From: Chloroflexota bacterium | GTDB taxonomy: Bacteria; Chloroflexota; Anaerolineae; Anaerolineales; UBA11579 | Reading direction: 5' to 3' | Length of the DNA stretch: 64,000 nucleotides | Assembly (NCBI GenBank): GCA_013112575.1 | Contig: JABFGG010000001.1 | Location: forward strand, 248,001-312,000 | In this document: positions 32,553 through 42,069 of the stretch, one piece after another | Numbering within the stretch: the stretch's first letter is position 1 | How the letters are laid out: each line of letters starts with the position of its first letter | Position numbers and translations under genes: made by a program | The notes under the pieces: generated by a model | Told to the model about the DNA's origin: nothing | Seen by the model: only the letters and a program-made list of their open reading frames with translations | Databases searched by the model: none

Positions 32553-35279
32553 ATGAAGCAGCTACCCTCCAAAAAACTCCTGCTGGCTCTTGCTTTGATA
32601 CAGGGCCTGGCTACGTTGAGCAGTGTTGTGCTGGCAGCAGAAGCCCCGACCCCTGTTGCCCAGGGCACACCCCTGCACCCCACTTTTGCACTGTTGGACA
32701 GCGAAGGCGTCAACGTGCTCGAAAGCGAAGCGCCCGTATCCACCATGCGCACCTGCGGGGCCTGCCACGATGCCGAGTTCATCAGCACACACAGCTTCCA
32801 TACCAGCCTTGGCCTGGATGATTTCGGCACCACCGCTGGACATCTCTGGGACAGCAGCCCAGGTTATTTCGGCAACTGGAACCCGCTGACCTACCGTTAT
32901 CTTTCTACGGTTGGCGACGAACGGCTTGACCTGAGCACTGCCGAGTGGGTCATGCAGTTCGGGGATCGCCATGCAGGCGGCGGCCCGGCTGCAACCAGCC
33001 GCGACGGGACTACCGTCCTGGGTGCATTATCCGCAGATGATGGCAACCCCGAGACCGCTATCCTGAACGCAGAAACGGCGGCGGCACAGACCTGGGATTG
33101 GGACACTTCCGGCACGACGGAGATGAATTGTTTCCTGTGCCATCTGGTTGCACCCAACAACGAAGCCCGCACACAGGCTTTGCAGGCCGGGCAATTCGCC
33201 TGGGCCAGCACAGCTACGCTGGAAGGAACCGGCATAGTCACGAGAGAGGGCGAAGAATGGGCCTGGGCAAGGAGTGCTTTCCAAGAGAATGGCGAGCTTG
33301 ATAGTGAGTACGTTACTGTACAAGACCCCAGCAATGCCAATTGCGGGCAGTGTCATGGCTTGGTGCACGAAGACCCCAATGAATTGCTGGTGCAGGAAGC
33401 CTGCGATGACACGAATTGGGAAAGTTATACAACCGGGCAGATCCATTCACCGCAGCGCATTAACAACTCCGGCCTCAACCTAAGCGAAAAAGAAGGCCTT
33501 TCCCGTTCCTGGGACATCCATTCGGAACGCCTTGTAGAGTGTGTGGATTGCCATTTCTCGCTCAATAACCCCATCTTCTACCAGGAAGATGAAGACAGCC
33601 GCCCGGAACATTTGACCTTTGACCCCCGCCGCCTGGATCTTGGCGATTACCTTTACCAGCCGATCCACCAGTTCGCCCGTGGCCAGAGCGCCCAGAACAC
33701 GGTTGCGCCGGAATTATTTGATACCATGCGCCGCTGTGAATCCTGTCACGCGGCCGAAACTACCCACGACTGGCTGCCTTACCAGGAACGTCACTTTGCG
33801 GCTCTGAGCTGTGAAACCTGCCACATCCCCCAGATGTATTCATCGGCTATTCAAAGTAAAGACTGGACCGTACTCAAGCAGGACACTTCAGCGCGCGATG
33901 AATGCCGCGGTGTTACAGGCCCGGTAGATACTTCGGCCAATACACTGGTCAACGGTTTCCAACCTGTGATCTTGCAAAGCGAAAGTGTGGATGGTACACG
34001 CAGCTTATCCACGTACAACCTGGTCAGTTCCTGGTACTGGGTGTATGACGACCCACCCAAGCCGGTGCGCTTGATCGATTTGGAAGCTGCTTGGTTTGAC
34101 GGGGATGCCTATGCAGAAGACATCGTGGCCCTCTTTGATACGAACGACGATGGCAGATTGCAGGAACAAGAACTGCTGATCGATACAGATGATAAACAAG
34201 CCCTGATCGCGACCCGCCTGACAGAGCTTGGCCTGGAAAACCCACACATTGTGGGCGAGGTGCAACCTTACAGCATCAACCACAATGTGACCAACGGGGA
34301 ATGGGCCATCAAAGATTGCCAGGTGTGCCACTCAGAGGACTCGCTATTGACGCAGGACATGCAACTGGCGGCGCAGGTTCCAGGGGGTGTGATGCCCGAA
34401 TTCATTGATAGTGCCAATACCATCGCCAGCGGCGAGATCTACCAGGATGAAAACGGGGCGCTGTACTACAGCCCCAAACCGCAGGCCGATGGCCTCTACA
34501 TCCTGGGGCACGACAGCGTGACCTGGGTGGACTGGTTTGGCGTACTGGCCGTGTTGGGCACTATGGTTGGAGCCAGCGTACACGGTGGCTTGCGGATTTT
34601 CGCATCCATGCGGCGGCCTAAACTCCAACCTGAACTCAAACGCGTTTATATGTACGGCATGTACGAACGTCTGTGGCACTGGCTGCAAACTTTCACCATT
34701 CTGGCGTTGACCTTTACCGGTTTCATCATCCACAAGCCGGAGATGTTCGGTATCTTCAGCTTCCGCTACGTGGTGCAGGTGCACAATATCCTGGCAGCCA
34801 TCCTGATCGCCAATGCCTTCCTGGCCTTGTTTTACCATCTGGCTAGCGGCGAGATCAAACAATATATCCCGCAGCCGCGTGGCTTCTTTGGCCAGGCTGT
34901 GGAACAAACTCTTTATTACATACGCGGCATTTTCCGGGGCGAAGATCACCCCTTTGAGAAAAGCCGCGAGAAAAAGCTCAATCCATTGCAGCAGGTGACC
35001 TATTTTGGACTGTTGAACGTGCTGCTGCCCTTGCAGATTATCACCGGCGCACTGATGTGGGGCGCGCAGCGCTGGCCTGAGATCCCCAATGCTTTGGGTG
35101 GCCTGCCTTTCTTAGGGCCATTCCACACCCTGGTGGCCTGGTCACTGGTTGCTTTTATCATCATGCACGTTTATCTCACCACTACGGCAGGCCACACGCC
35201 TCAAGCCGGGATCAAATCCATGATCATGGGCTGGGATGACGTTGAAACTCACAGCTCAGCTTCGGAGGAGCAAAACTAA
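32553..35279 (+). CDS. Heptaheme cytochrome c / EF-hand / cytochrome b fusion
   Basis: The 908-residue chain has a signal peptide (LLLALALIQGLATLSSVVLA), then seven CxxCH motifs (CGACH, CFLCH, CGQCH, CVDCH, CESCH, CETCH, CQVCH). Between hemes six and seven lies a calcium-binding EF-hand (DTNDDGRLQEQE). A membrane span near residue 660 leads into a four-helix cytochrome b (MYERLWHWLQTFTILALTFT, VVQVHNILAAILIANAFLAL, VAWSLVAFIIMHVYLTTTAGH) like thiosulfate reductase/formate dehydrogenase b subunits. It would pass electrons between quinol and the octaheme protein. I start it at ATG 32553, giving a proper signal peptide. The architecture is unusual: these parts are normally two or three proteins. 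Confidence 0.85.
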   Translation: MKQLPSKKLLLALALIQGLATLSSVVLAAEAPTPVAQGTPLHPTFALLDSEGVNVLESEAPVSTMRTCGACHDAEFISTHSFHTSLGLDDFGTTAGHLWDSSPGYFGNWNPLTYRYLSTVGDERLDLSTAEWVMQFGDRHAGGGPAATSRDGTTVLGALSADDGNPETAILNAETAAAQTWDWDTSGTTEMNCFLCHLVAPNNEARTQALQAGQFAWASTATLEGTGIVTREGEEWAWARSAFQENGELDSEYVTVQDPSNANCGQCHGLVHEDPNELLVQEACDDTNWESYTTGQIHSPQRINNSGLNLSEKEGLSRSWDIHSERLVECVDCHFSLNNPIFYQEDEDSRPEHLTFDPRRLDLGDYLYQPIHQFARGQSAQNTVAPELFDTMRRCESCHAAETTHDWLPYQERHFAALSCETCHIPQMYSSAIQSKDWTVLKQDTSARDECRGVTGPVDTSANTLVNGFQPVILQSESVDGTRSLSTYNLVSSWYWVYDDPPKPVRLIDLEAAWFDGDAYAEDIVALFDTNDDGRLQEQELLIDTDDKQALIATRLTELGLENPHIVGEVQPYSINHNVTNGEWAIKDCQVCHSEDSLLTQDMQLAAQVPGGVMPEFIDSANTIASGEIYQDENGALYYSPKPQADGLYILGHDSVTWVDWFGVLAVLGTMVGASVHGGLRIFASMRRPKLQPELKRVYMYGMYERLWHWLQTFTILALTFTGFIIHKPEMFGIFSFRYVVQVHNILAAILIANAFLALFYHLASGEIKQYIPQPRGFFGQAVEQTLYYIRGIFRGEDHPFEKSREKKLNPLQQVTYFGLLNVLLPLQIITGALMWGAQRWPEIPNALGGLPFLGPFHTLVAWSLVAFIIMHVYLTTTAGHTPQAGIKSMIMGWDDVETHSSASEEQN

Positions 35280-35281
35280 TC

Positions 35282-35854
35282 ATGACCACACTGACACGAC
35301 CCCTCAATAATTTATTCCAGCGTACCAAAGCATTGATGCCCAAGGAAGCCAAGCCCTACGTGAACCCCTACTATGCGGGTATTCTCCTGGGCCTGGTATT
35401 GTTCGCTTCATTCTTCTTCACAGGCAATGGCCTGGGAGCGTCCGGTGGCTTGAACCGCATCCTGGTCTTCTTTGAAGACCTGATCGTCCCCGGGCACGTA
35501 AACAACACACCCTACTTGCTGGCCATGGCCGGTGGCACAAAGAATCCTCTGGATAGCTGGGTGGTCTTTGTTTCCTTCGGGGTTGTGGCCGGAGGTTTTG
35601 TGGCGGGCCTGCGCAATGGTCGCATCAAGCTGGAGACACGTAAAGGACCCAATATTTCCAATCGCAGCCGCTGGGCCATGGCCTTTGCTGGCGGCATCTT
35701 CATGGGCTTCGGCGCTCGCCTGGCACGTGGCTGCACGTCCGGTCAGGCGCTTTCTGGCGGGGCGGTTCTCTCCGTTGGTAGTTGGGCCTTCATGTTTGCC
35801 GTGTTTGCCGGGGCTTATGCCATAGCTTACTTCGTGCGCAAGGCCTGGAATTAG
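35282..35854 (+). CDS. YeeE/YedE-family sulfur transporter, first half
   Basis: This 190-residue membrane protein has about five spans and the YeeE/YedE signature GFGARLARGCTSGQALSGGA with the conserved Cys. Family members (TsuA-like) import thiosulfate through Cys-guided steps. Start ATG 35282 lies just after the fusion cytochrome's stop, behind GGAGGAGC. With the next gene it forms a two-part transporter, each containing one Cys-bearing half. Confidence 0.88.
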   Translation: MTTLTRPLNNLFQRTKALMPKEAKPYVNPYYAGILLGLVLFASFFFTGNGLGASGGLNRILVFFEDLIVPGHVNNTPYLLAMAGGTKNPLDSWVVFVSFGVVAGGFVAGLRNGRIKLETRKGPNISNRSRWAMAFAGGIFMGFGARLARGCTSGQALSGGAVLSVGSWAFMFAVFAGAYAIAYFVRKAWN

Positions 35855-35864
35855 GAGCATCGCG

Positions 35865-37097
35865 ATGACTATTTTTCCCATATCCCTTAATGAAATATTC
35901 CTCCCTATCGGCGTTTACGCTGTTTTCCTGGTGATTGGTTTTGCCTTCGGTTATGTGCTGGAGATCGCCGGTTTCGGCAACTCACGGCTTTTGGCAGCCC
36001 AGTTCTATTTCAAGAATCTGACTGTACTCAAGGTCATGTTCACCGCCATCATCGTAGCAATGGTGGGCATTTTCCTCACCACCGCGGTTGGCCTGTTGGA
36101 TTACAACCTGATCTGGGTCAATCCTACTTATCTGTGGCCCGGCATTATTGGCGGCTTGATCATGGGGGTCGGCTTCATCGTTGGCGGTTTTTGCCCTGGT
36201 ACCTCGCTGGTAGCAGCTGCTACGCTCAAAGTTGATGGCTTCTTCTTTGTGGCAGGCGTATTGACCGGCATCGTAGCTTTTGGCGAGTCCGTCTCTCTGT
36301 TTACTGATTTCTTTTACTCATCTTACATGGGCCGCTTCACGCTCATGGACCTGTTCAATACCAGCACCGGCGTAGTTGTAGTCGGCGTGGTCTTGATGGC
36401 CTTGTTCATGTTTTGGGGCGGCGAAAAACTGGAACAGATCATTGGCAAGCAGGATTCAAAACTCTGGCCGCGCTGGCGCTATGGTGCGGCCCTGGGTTTG
36501 GTAGCCATCGCCGCAGTTGTCCTCGTCATTGGCCAGCCTACAAATGAAGATAGGTGGAACACAATCTCGGTTGAGAAACAACCACGCCTGGATGGCCGTA
36601 CTGTACAAATCCATCCGGGAGAACTGCTTTCCTTACGCGACGACAGCAAGATCAAGCTGGTGATGTTGGATGTGCGTAAAGAAGCGGATTACAACGTCTT
36701 TCATTTGCTGGATGCCAACCACACACCCCTTGATAACATTCTGGCCTACGTTCCCGATTTGATCCTTGAACCAGCCAACACGGTCTTTGTGGTGATGAGC
36801 AATGATGAAGCAGGGGCTACAGAGGCCTGGAAGACCCTGGTGGCCGAAGGTGTACCCAATGTGTATATCCTGGAAGGCGGCATCAATAACTGGTTGTCGA
36901 TCTTTGGGCATGAAGAATTTGCCAGTTCGGGCCAGCTTTCTGCTCTCAGCGATGACACTCTGCATTACGATTTCCCGGCCGCGGTTGGGGCCCGCCATCC
37001 GGCGGCAGACCCCGAAGCCGATCACTACAATTTGATCTTTGTTCCGAAAGTAGAGCTTGAACTAAAGCGTGCCCCCTCTGGTGGAGGCTGCGGTTAA
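35865..37097 (+). CDS. YeeE/YedE-family transporter fused to rhodanese-like domain
   Basis: Residues 1 to about 225 are the second YeeE/YedE half with several spans and MGVGFIVGGFCPGTSLVAA, whose Cys should face the pore. After a further membrane span (GLVAIAAVVLVIGQP), residues of about 245-350 form an extracytoplasmic rhodanese fold (IKLVMLDVRKEADYN, VYILEGGINNWLSIFG). The usual catalytic Cys loop (CxxG) reads VMSNDEAG, so no persulfide can form there; it may bind sulfur compounds only. A C-terminal SGGGCG carries one Cys that could stand in. TAGGAG precedes the ATG. Confidence 0.85.
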   Translation: MTIFPISLNEIFLPIGVYAVFLVIGFAFGYVLEIAGFGNSRLLAAQFYFKNLTVLKVMFTAIIVAMVGIFLTTAVGLLDYNLIWVNPTYLWPGIIGGLIMGVGFIVGGFCPGTSLVAAATLKVDGFFFVAGVLTGIVAFGESVSLFTDFFYSSYMGRFTLMDLFNTSTGVVVVGVVLMALFMFWGGEKLEQIIGKQDSKLWPRWRYGAALGLVAIAAVVLVIGQPTNEDRWNTISVEKQPRLDGRTVQIHPGELLSLRDDSKIKLVMLDVRKEADYNVFHLLDANHTPLDNILAYVPDLILEPANTVFVVMSNDEAGATEAWKTLVAEGVPNVYILEGGINNWLSIFGHEEFASSGQLSALSDDTLHYDFPAAVGARHPAADPEADHYNLIFVPKVELELKRAPSGGGCG

Positions 37098-37146
37098 TTT
37101 CGATTGTTGCTCTTTTTATTCCATAATAAAGAGAGGGATTGATTTG

Positions 37147-37182
37147 CAAAGACGTCCAGGCAACTGGGCGTCTTTGTTCTTT
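37147..37182 (+). terminator. Terminator of the sulfur/redox locus
   Basis: CAAAGACG pairs with CGTCTTTG across a loop in which CC and GG can also pair, followed by TTCTTT. It lies 50 bases after the last transporter gene. Confidence 0.75.
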
Positions 37183-37275
37183 AACTTCGTTTCAGAAATC
37201 GTTTATGTAGATGCCTATAACGATTGACTTTCTGCTACAGCCTTGTTAAAGTGAGGGAAAAATACTGGGACTTCC

Positions 37276-38532
37276 ATGACACAACCTGACCTTTTTCTTC
37301 GTTTTGGGGTGGCGCTTGCCATCGGTTTCCTGATCGGCTTACAGCGCGAGTTCGCCTGGGGCACCAAAGGCCGCGAGATCGTTGCTGGGGAACGCACATT
37401 TGCGCTCATCAGTTTAAGTGGCTGCCTGGCTGCCATGCTGGCCGATTTTTCAGGAGTACCCCTGATACTTTTCGGTGTCATATTGACCGTGGGGGTCATG
37501 GCTGTTGTGGCGTACTACGTGTATGCATTGCAGGGCCACACTGGGCTAACCACAGAGATCGCCATCCTGTTGGCATTAATGATCGGCATCTTATGTTTTT
37601 GGGGCGAGTTGATGCTGGCGGCTGCCATAGGTATTGCCACCACTGTGCTTCTGTCACTCAAGGTGGAGACTGACCGTTTTGTGAGCGCCTTGACCCGCCA
37701 GGATATCTCTGCGGCCCTCCAGTTTGCGGTCATCACGGCCATCATCCTGCCGATATTGCCGAACCAGGCCTTATTGCCCCCTCCATTCGACGTGCTCAAC
37801 CCTTTCAAGATCTGGTTGATGGTGGTGTTCATCTCCGGCATTAATTTCCTGGGTTACGTGCTGGTCAAATTGGTTGACCCGCGCCAGGGCATTGGGCTGA
37901 TAGGGTTGTTGGGGGGCATTGTTTCCAGCACGGCAGTGACACTGGGCTTTTCCGAACGCAGCAACCGCGAGACGGGTTTTGAGAAGCCCTTTGCCCTGGC
38001 GATCATGGCGGCCTGGACGATGATGTTTGCCAAGGTTTTGGTTGAGGTTGGGGTGGTCAATTTTGCTTTACTGAATCTCGTGTGGAAACCGATCGTGTTT
38101 GCCGGGCTTGTGGGTCTTGGCTATATCGTCTATCTTTTCCTAGCCCAGCGCACGACCGAGGAGGGCGAGGTTGCGTTGGGCAATCCCTTCGACCTGTCGT
38201 CGGCCATCAAATTCGGTTTCTTTTATGGCCTGGTGCTGTTGGTGGCGCGCACTGCTGAGATTTACTTTGGCGACATTGGCGTGTTGGTGTCTAGTGTGTT
38301 ATCCGGGCTGGTAGACGTGGATGCCATTACCTTGTCGGTGTCCGACCTCAGCCGCACCGGATTGTTGGACAGTAACGTGGCGGCGCGCGCTGTGGTGCTG
38401 GCAGCCATGTCGAACACCCTTGCCAAGGGGGGCATGGTTTTGTTGGGTGGTTCGCCGGGGCTACGCCGAGTAATGCTGCCCGGGTGGTTGCTGATGCTTG
38501 CAACAGGTATCGTGGCGGCATTATTTATCTAA
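37276..38532 (+). CDS. MgtC/DUF4010-family membrane protein
   Basis: This 418-residue protein with about 12 spans starts with the MgtC/SapB-type motif FGVALAIGFLIGLQREFAWG followed by RTFALISLSGCLAAML, then a DUF4010 half (GLIGLLGGIVSSTAVTLGFS). MgtC-like proteins are linked to magnesium and phosphate stress, but this long form has no settled function. It stands alone behind the sulfur locus terminator. The ribosome site is weak. Confidence 0.85.
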   Translation: MTQPDLFLRFGVALAIGFLIGLQREFAWGTKGREIVAGERTFALISLSGCLAAMLADFSGVPLILFGVILTVGVMAVVAYYVYALQGHTGLTTEIAILLALMIGILCFWGELMLAAAIGIATTVLLSLKVETDRFVSALTRQDISAALQFAVITAIILPILPNQALLPPPFDVLNPFKIWLMVVFISGINFLGYVLVKLVDPRQGIGLIGLLGGIVSSTAVTLGFSERSNRETGFEKPFALAIMAAWTMMFAKVLVEVGVVNFALLNLVWKPIVFAGLVGLGYIVYLFLAQRTTEEGEVALGNPFDLSSAIKFGFFYGLVLLVARTAEIYFGDIGVLVSSVLSGLVDVDAITLSVSDLSRTGLLDSNVAARAVVLAAMSNTLAKGGMVLLGGSPGLRRVMLPGWLLMLATGIVAALFI

Positions 38533-38554
38533 CGCAACTCGTAAAGTTACAAGA

Positions 38555-39670
38555 TTATTCTTCGACCTGCAGGCCAGCCGTATGACTAAAGCCGAAGAAA
38601 GCCACGGTCACAGGATGATAATCAAAGCCGAGGCTCTCCACACGAATGACGTGCTCACCAGGGGTAAAGCTAGTGACCTCGATATAACCGCCAAAACGTC
38701 CAAATTCATTCCAGATCTCGGCGGTGTTGCCGCGCCACACTTCTTCGCTGTCAAAGAGCACGCGCGCCCAACCGATAGTGTAATCGCCGAATATTTGCAC
38801 CCCAATTGACTCATAGTCTTCTGAGGTGACGGCTTCCACCCAACTGCCCTCACCCCACAGGACACGGCTGAGGCCATAAGGGATACTCTCATCATTGTGG
38901 CGCACTTCGATACCCTCGGGAGAAAGCATTTCATCACTGTTGGCGTTGGCGATCACGTCAGGTTTAACAACAAATTGGCGGGCTTCACCTTTGTATACGG
39001 TGACATCAACACTGAGAGTACCTACCTCATACCCTCGTAATTGCGAAGGGAGCGGGTCCTCACAGCCCACCGGTTTGCGGAAATGGTCACTGGCCCCGGT
39101 CATTTCGTTAGGTGGGAAGCAAGCCCCCCACTCCTGAGCGCTGAGGTTCTCGCCGCGCAAACGAATAGAACAACCATCCTCCACCAGTTTCAGGGTGAGG
39201 AAGCGGTCAGCCAGGCCCCAGCGGTCTTCCAAACGCCAACGATACTCCCCCACCTCATCTGGACAATAGGGATCGTTAAACAAGAACAATCGGTCACCCT
39301 TTATTTCATAGGAGGCGATGCTGGTCCAGCCTGTAACGTTGTAGTAGATGCGCATGACACCCTGGTCGAAGCGCAGCTTCCAGATGCCGCCTGCTGGCCG
39401 GTAATCAGCGCAGCGGCGGCAGGCCCACCACTGCGGCCAGGTTTCATCGAACTTGGCATAAGTGCCGTCAATGAGTGTGCGTTCAGTAGCGGGCAAAGGT
39501 GTGTTGTGAGGATAAGGAGTGCGCTCCTGCAGGTTGAGCCAGTTGTTGGTAGCCGTGGGCGAGGTTTCGATGAGGGTTTCAGTAGGGGATTTTACGGCGG
39601 GCTGTCGTGCACAGGCAGTTAGCAAGATCAGTAAAGTTAGCAAAAGTAACTGGTTATGACGGAAAGACAT
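38555..39670 (-). CDS. Lipoprotein of unknown function
   Basis: This 371-residue lipoprotein (LLTLLILLTAC) has a Ser/Thr/Pro-rich spacer and a domain around WPQWWACRRCADYRPAGG and RFDQGVMRIYYNVTGW, followed by a C-terminal beta-rich part (YGLSRVLWGEGSWVEAV, IGWARVLFDSEEVWRG) that looks like a carbohydrate-binding jelly roll. I do not recognise the family. ATG 39670 follows GAGGAGAC; a longer frame to 39787 has no signal at its start. Convergent with the MgtC-like gene. Confidence 0.75.
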   Translation of the reverse strand: MSFRHNQLLLLTLLILLTACARQPAVKSPTETLIETSPTATNNWLNLQERTPYPHNTPLPATERTLIDGTYAKFDETWPQWWACRRCADYRPAGGIWKLRFDQGVMRIYYNVTGWTSIASYEIKGDRLFLFNDPYCPDEVGEYRWRLEDRWGLADRFLTLKLVEDGCSIRLRGENLSAQEWGACFPPNEMTGASDHFRKPVGCEDPLPSQLRGYEVGTLSVDVTVYKGEARQFVVKPDVIANANSDEMLSPEGIEVRHNDESIPYGLSRVLWGEGSWVEAVTSEDYESIGVQIFGDYTIGWARVLFDSEEVWRGNTAEIWNEFGRFGGYIEVTSFTPGEHVIRVESLGFDYHPVTVAFFGFSHTAGLQVEE

Positions 39671-39743
39671 GGTTTGTCTCCTCACAATTGCACACGCTGT
39701 TCTATTTATATTATATGCCTTTGTGATCTGTGTTATAGCGCCA

Positions 39744-39778
39744 GAGCAACAAACCAGGTAGCTTTTGGTTTGTTGCTC
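39744..39778. repeat. 13-bp inverted repeat between divergent genes
   Basis: GAGCAACAAACCA and TGGTTTGTTGCTC are perfect complements around 9 bases. There is no T tract on either side. It may be an operator or an mRNA hairpin of the leftward lipoprotein transcript. Confidence 0.6.
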
Positions 39779-39796
39779 AAATCTCAAAAGATAGCC

Positions 39797-39825
39797 TTGA
39801 CTCTTGTCAACATATAATTTATTAT
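39797..39825 (+). promoter_or_regulatory. Promoter of the phytoene-desaturase-like gene
   Basis: TTGACT (39797-39802), 17-base spacer and TATTAT (39820-39825), 34 bases before the ATG. Confidence 0.6.
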
Positions 39826-39859
39826 ATAGAAATAATTATCTATTTAGCATGGAGATTAC

Positions 39860-41986
39860 ATGGTTCAAAAAAGATATGATGCAGTGGTGATCGGGGCCGG
39901 ATTGGGTGGACTTAGCGCAGCGGCCTACCTGGCGAAGGATGGCAAAAGTGTACTGGTACTTGAGCATCACACTGTACCTGGGGGTTATGCCCACGAGTTC
40001 CGTAGAGGGCACTATCGATTTGAAGTAGCCTTACATGCCCTAGATGGGGCCGGACCTGGGGGATGGGCCTACCCCATCTTGAGCGATCTGGAACTGCTGG
40101 ATCAAGTGAACTTCCAACGGCTGGACCCTTTTTATACGGTTAAATTCCCAGAACATGAAGTCACCGCGTTCGCGGATCCATTTGCATATGAGGCTGAATT
40201 GATCCAGCACTTCCCAGACGAAGCGCACAATATCAGGGAAATGATCGATCAGATGGTCAAAATATATTATGAGGTCAGACGCTTTATCTCAGATGGCCAA
40301 ATGAACCGACGCTCACCCATCGAGGAAATCCACGGAGAATTCCCAAATATGCTTGCAACGATGTCGCAGAGTTGGTATGATTTTATGTCAGGTTTCATTC
40401 AAGACCCCAAACTCAAGGCGGTATTCAGTACACTATGGGGCTATTACGGCCTGCCTCCAAGCACATTGAACGCTGCAACTTTTATTTTTCCCTGGGTAAG
40501 CTACCACCTGTTTGGGGCCCACTACCCAGAGAAAGGGAGCATGGCCATCAGCCGCGCCCTTGAAAAAACAATTGTGAAATATGGGGGCGAAATCCAGTAC
40601 CGCCAAACTGTGAACAGGATTGTGGTTAAAGATGGACTGGCTGTTGGCGTAGAAACAGACAAGGGACTAAGCATTGAAGCAGATATTGTTGTGAGCAATG
40701 CCAACGCGCCAGACACAATCCTGCGATTTATTGAACCGGAACATTTACCCGACACTTATATCCAACGAGCAGAAGCGGCACTTGCCAAACCATCGCTCTC
40801 TAACCTGGTTGTGTACATGGGCTTAGAGCGCAGTCTCGCAGATGAAGGCTGGCCCCACCATGAATTGTTTGTCTCCCCCAGCTACGATCAAGAATACGAA
40901 CACAAAAACGTGCTGGCAGGGAAATTCGAAGACCCCAGCCTGGTCATCACACACTATTCACACGTTGACCCAACTTGCGCCCCAGATGGAGCCAGTGTTG
41001 TATCGTTGTTCTCCCTAGCGCCATGGGATTATGAAAATCAATGGGGCACGGGGGATGACCCCACGAATTACAGCAAGAACCCACGTTACCAGGAAATAAA
41101 ACAGGGCGCTGCCGACACCTTGATTTCAGCAGCCGAAAAACACCTTCCGGGTCTACGGGAATCAGCCAAATTTGTTGAAGTTGGGACACCCTTAACCAAT
41201 ATGCGCTATAGCCTAAACCCGGGAGGGAGCATTTATGGCTCAGAGCAAAGTGTAGAAAATATGCACATCGGCAGGTTGCAGGAGAAAACACCTATTCGCA
41301 ACCTGTTTTTGGCAGGGGCATGGGCTTTTGGCGGGGGCATGAGTGCCGCCATGCTTTCAGGCCGCAATGCCGCATGGCTGGCTGATGCATATCACAAAGG
41401 AGAGGAAGTGACGCCTTTAACAGGTATCTCTCTAGAAAGTAATTTTGATGAGCAAAATGAAGGATTACAGACAATAATGAGTGATCATAAAGTACCCGCC
41501 ATCGAACTCACCGCGACAGTATCTGGCAGAAAGGTTTCGCTGAATAAGCTAGGCGGCCCCGCAGTATTGCTATTTCACACACAAGAGACGGCAGCCGCAG
41601 CTGGCGAGATCGATGAAAACCTGCGACAAGCCTACCCGCAAAGCTCCGATTTATTCGTAGCACATATTGTGTTCTTAAAAAGCATACCAAAGATGTTTCG
41701 CGGCATCGCACGGGGTGCTTTACGAAAAGCCTACCAGGAAGCTTCGGAAACTTTGGAGAAAGGCTTAGCTCCCAAAGATTATGTTGTGATCCTGCCAGAT
41801 TGGGAAGGACAGGTAACTGAAGCCTTTGGCTTGAAGGACCTGGCAAAAAATGTTGCCGCGGTCATCCTGGATGAGAAGGGAGAGACGGTTGGTGTCTATC
41901 AGGAAGACAATCTGGCAGAAATTACCAAGGAGGCGCTGGAGGGAATACTGGCATTAGAACCAGTTTCGCTTGCCACCACCAATTAG
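39860..41986 (+). CDS. Phytoene desaturase-like FAD oxidoreductase with C-terminal extension
   Basis: The 708-residue protein starts with a Rossmann FAD motif (VVIGAGLGGLSAAAYLA) and follows the CrtI/retinol-saturase pattern: VPGGYAHEFRRGHYRFE, SNANAPDTILRF, and the closing FAD site LFLAGAWAFGGGMSAAMLSG near residues 475-495. Such enzymes desaturate, saturate or isomerise carotenoids and other polyenes. About 170 further residues form a thioredoxin/peroxiredoxin-like fold (VPAIELTATVSGRKVSLNKL, GGPAVLLFHTQE) without any Cys pair. GGAG precedes the ATG. No other carotenoid gene is nearby, so the substrate is open. Confidence 0.8.
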   Translation: MVQKRYDAVVIGAGLGGLSAAAYLAKDGKSVLVLEHHTVPGGYAHEFRRGHYRFEVALHALDGAGPGGWAYPILSDLELLDQVNFQRLDPFYTVKFPEHEVTAFADPFAYEAELIQHFPDEAHNIREMIDQMVKIYYEVRRFISDGQMNRRSPIEEIHGEFPNMLATMSQSWYDFMSGFIQDPKLKAVFSTLWGYYGLPPSTLNAATFIFPWVSYHLFGAHYPEKGSMAISRALEKTIVKYGGEIQYRQTVNRIVVKDGLAVGVETDKGLSIEADIVVSNANAPDTILRFIEPEHLPDTYIQRAEAALAKPSLSNLVVYMGLERSLADEGWPHHELFVSPSYDQEYEHKNVLAGKFEDPSLVITHYSHVDPTCAPDGASVVSLFSLAPWDYENQWGTGDDPTNYSKNPRYQEIKQGAADTLISAAEKHLPGLRESAKFVEVGTPLTNMRYSLNPGGSIYGSEQSVENMHIGRLQEKTPIRNLFLAGAWAFGGGMSAAMLSGRNAAWLADAYHKGEEVTPLTGISLESNFDEQNEGLQTIMSDHKVPAIELTATVSGRKVSLNKLGGPAVLLFHTQETAAAAGEIDENLRQAYPQSSDLFVAHIVFLKSIPKMFRGIARGALRKAYQEASETLEKGLAPKDYVVILPDWEGQVTEAFGLKDLAKNVAAVILDEKGETVGVYQEDNLAEITKEALEGILALEPVSLATTN

Positions 41987-42069
41987 CCAGGAACCTCTTA
42001 GGCGTATTAAGGGCGCCTAACATTCTTCGTCATAATGCGTTTTCACTTTCTCAAATAAGAAGGAATAGT

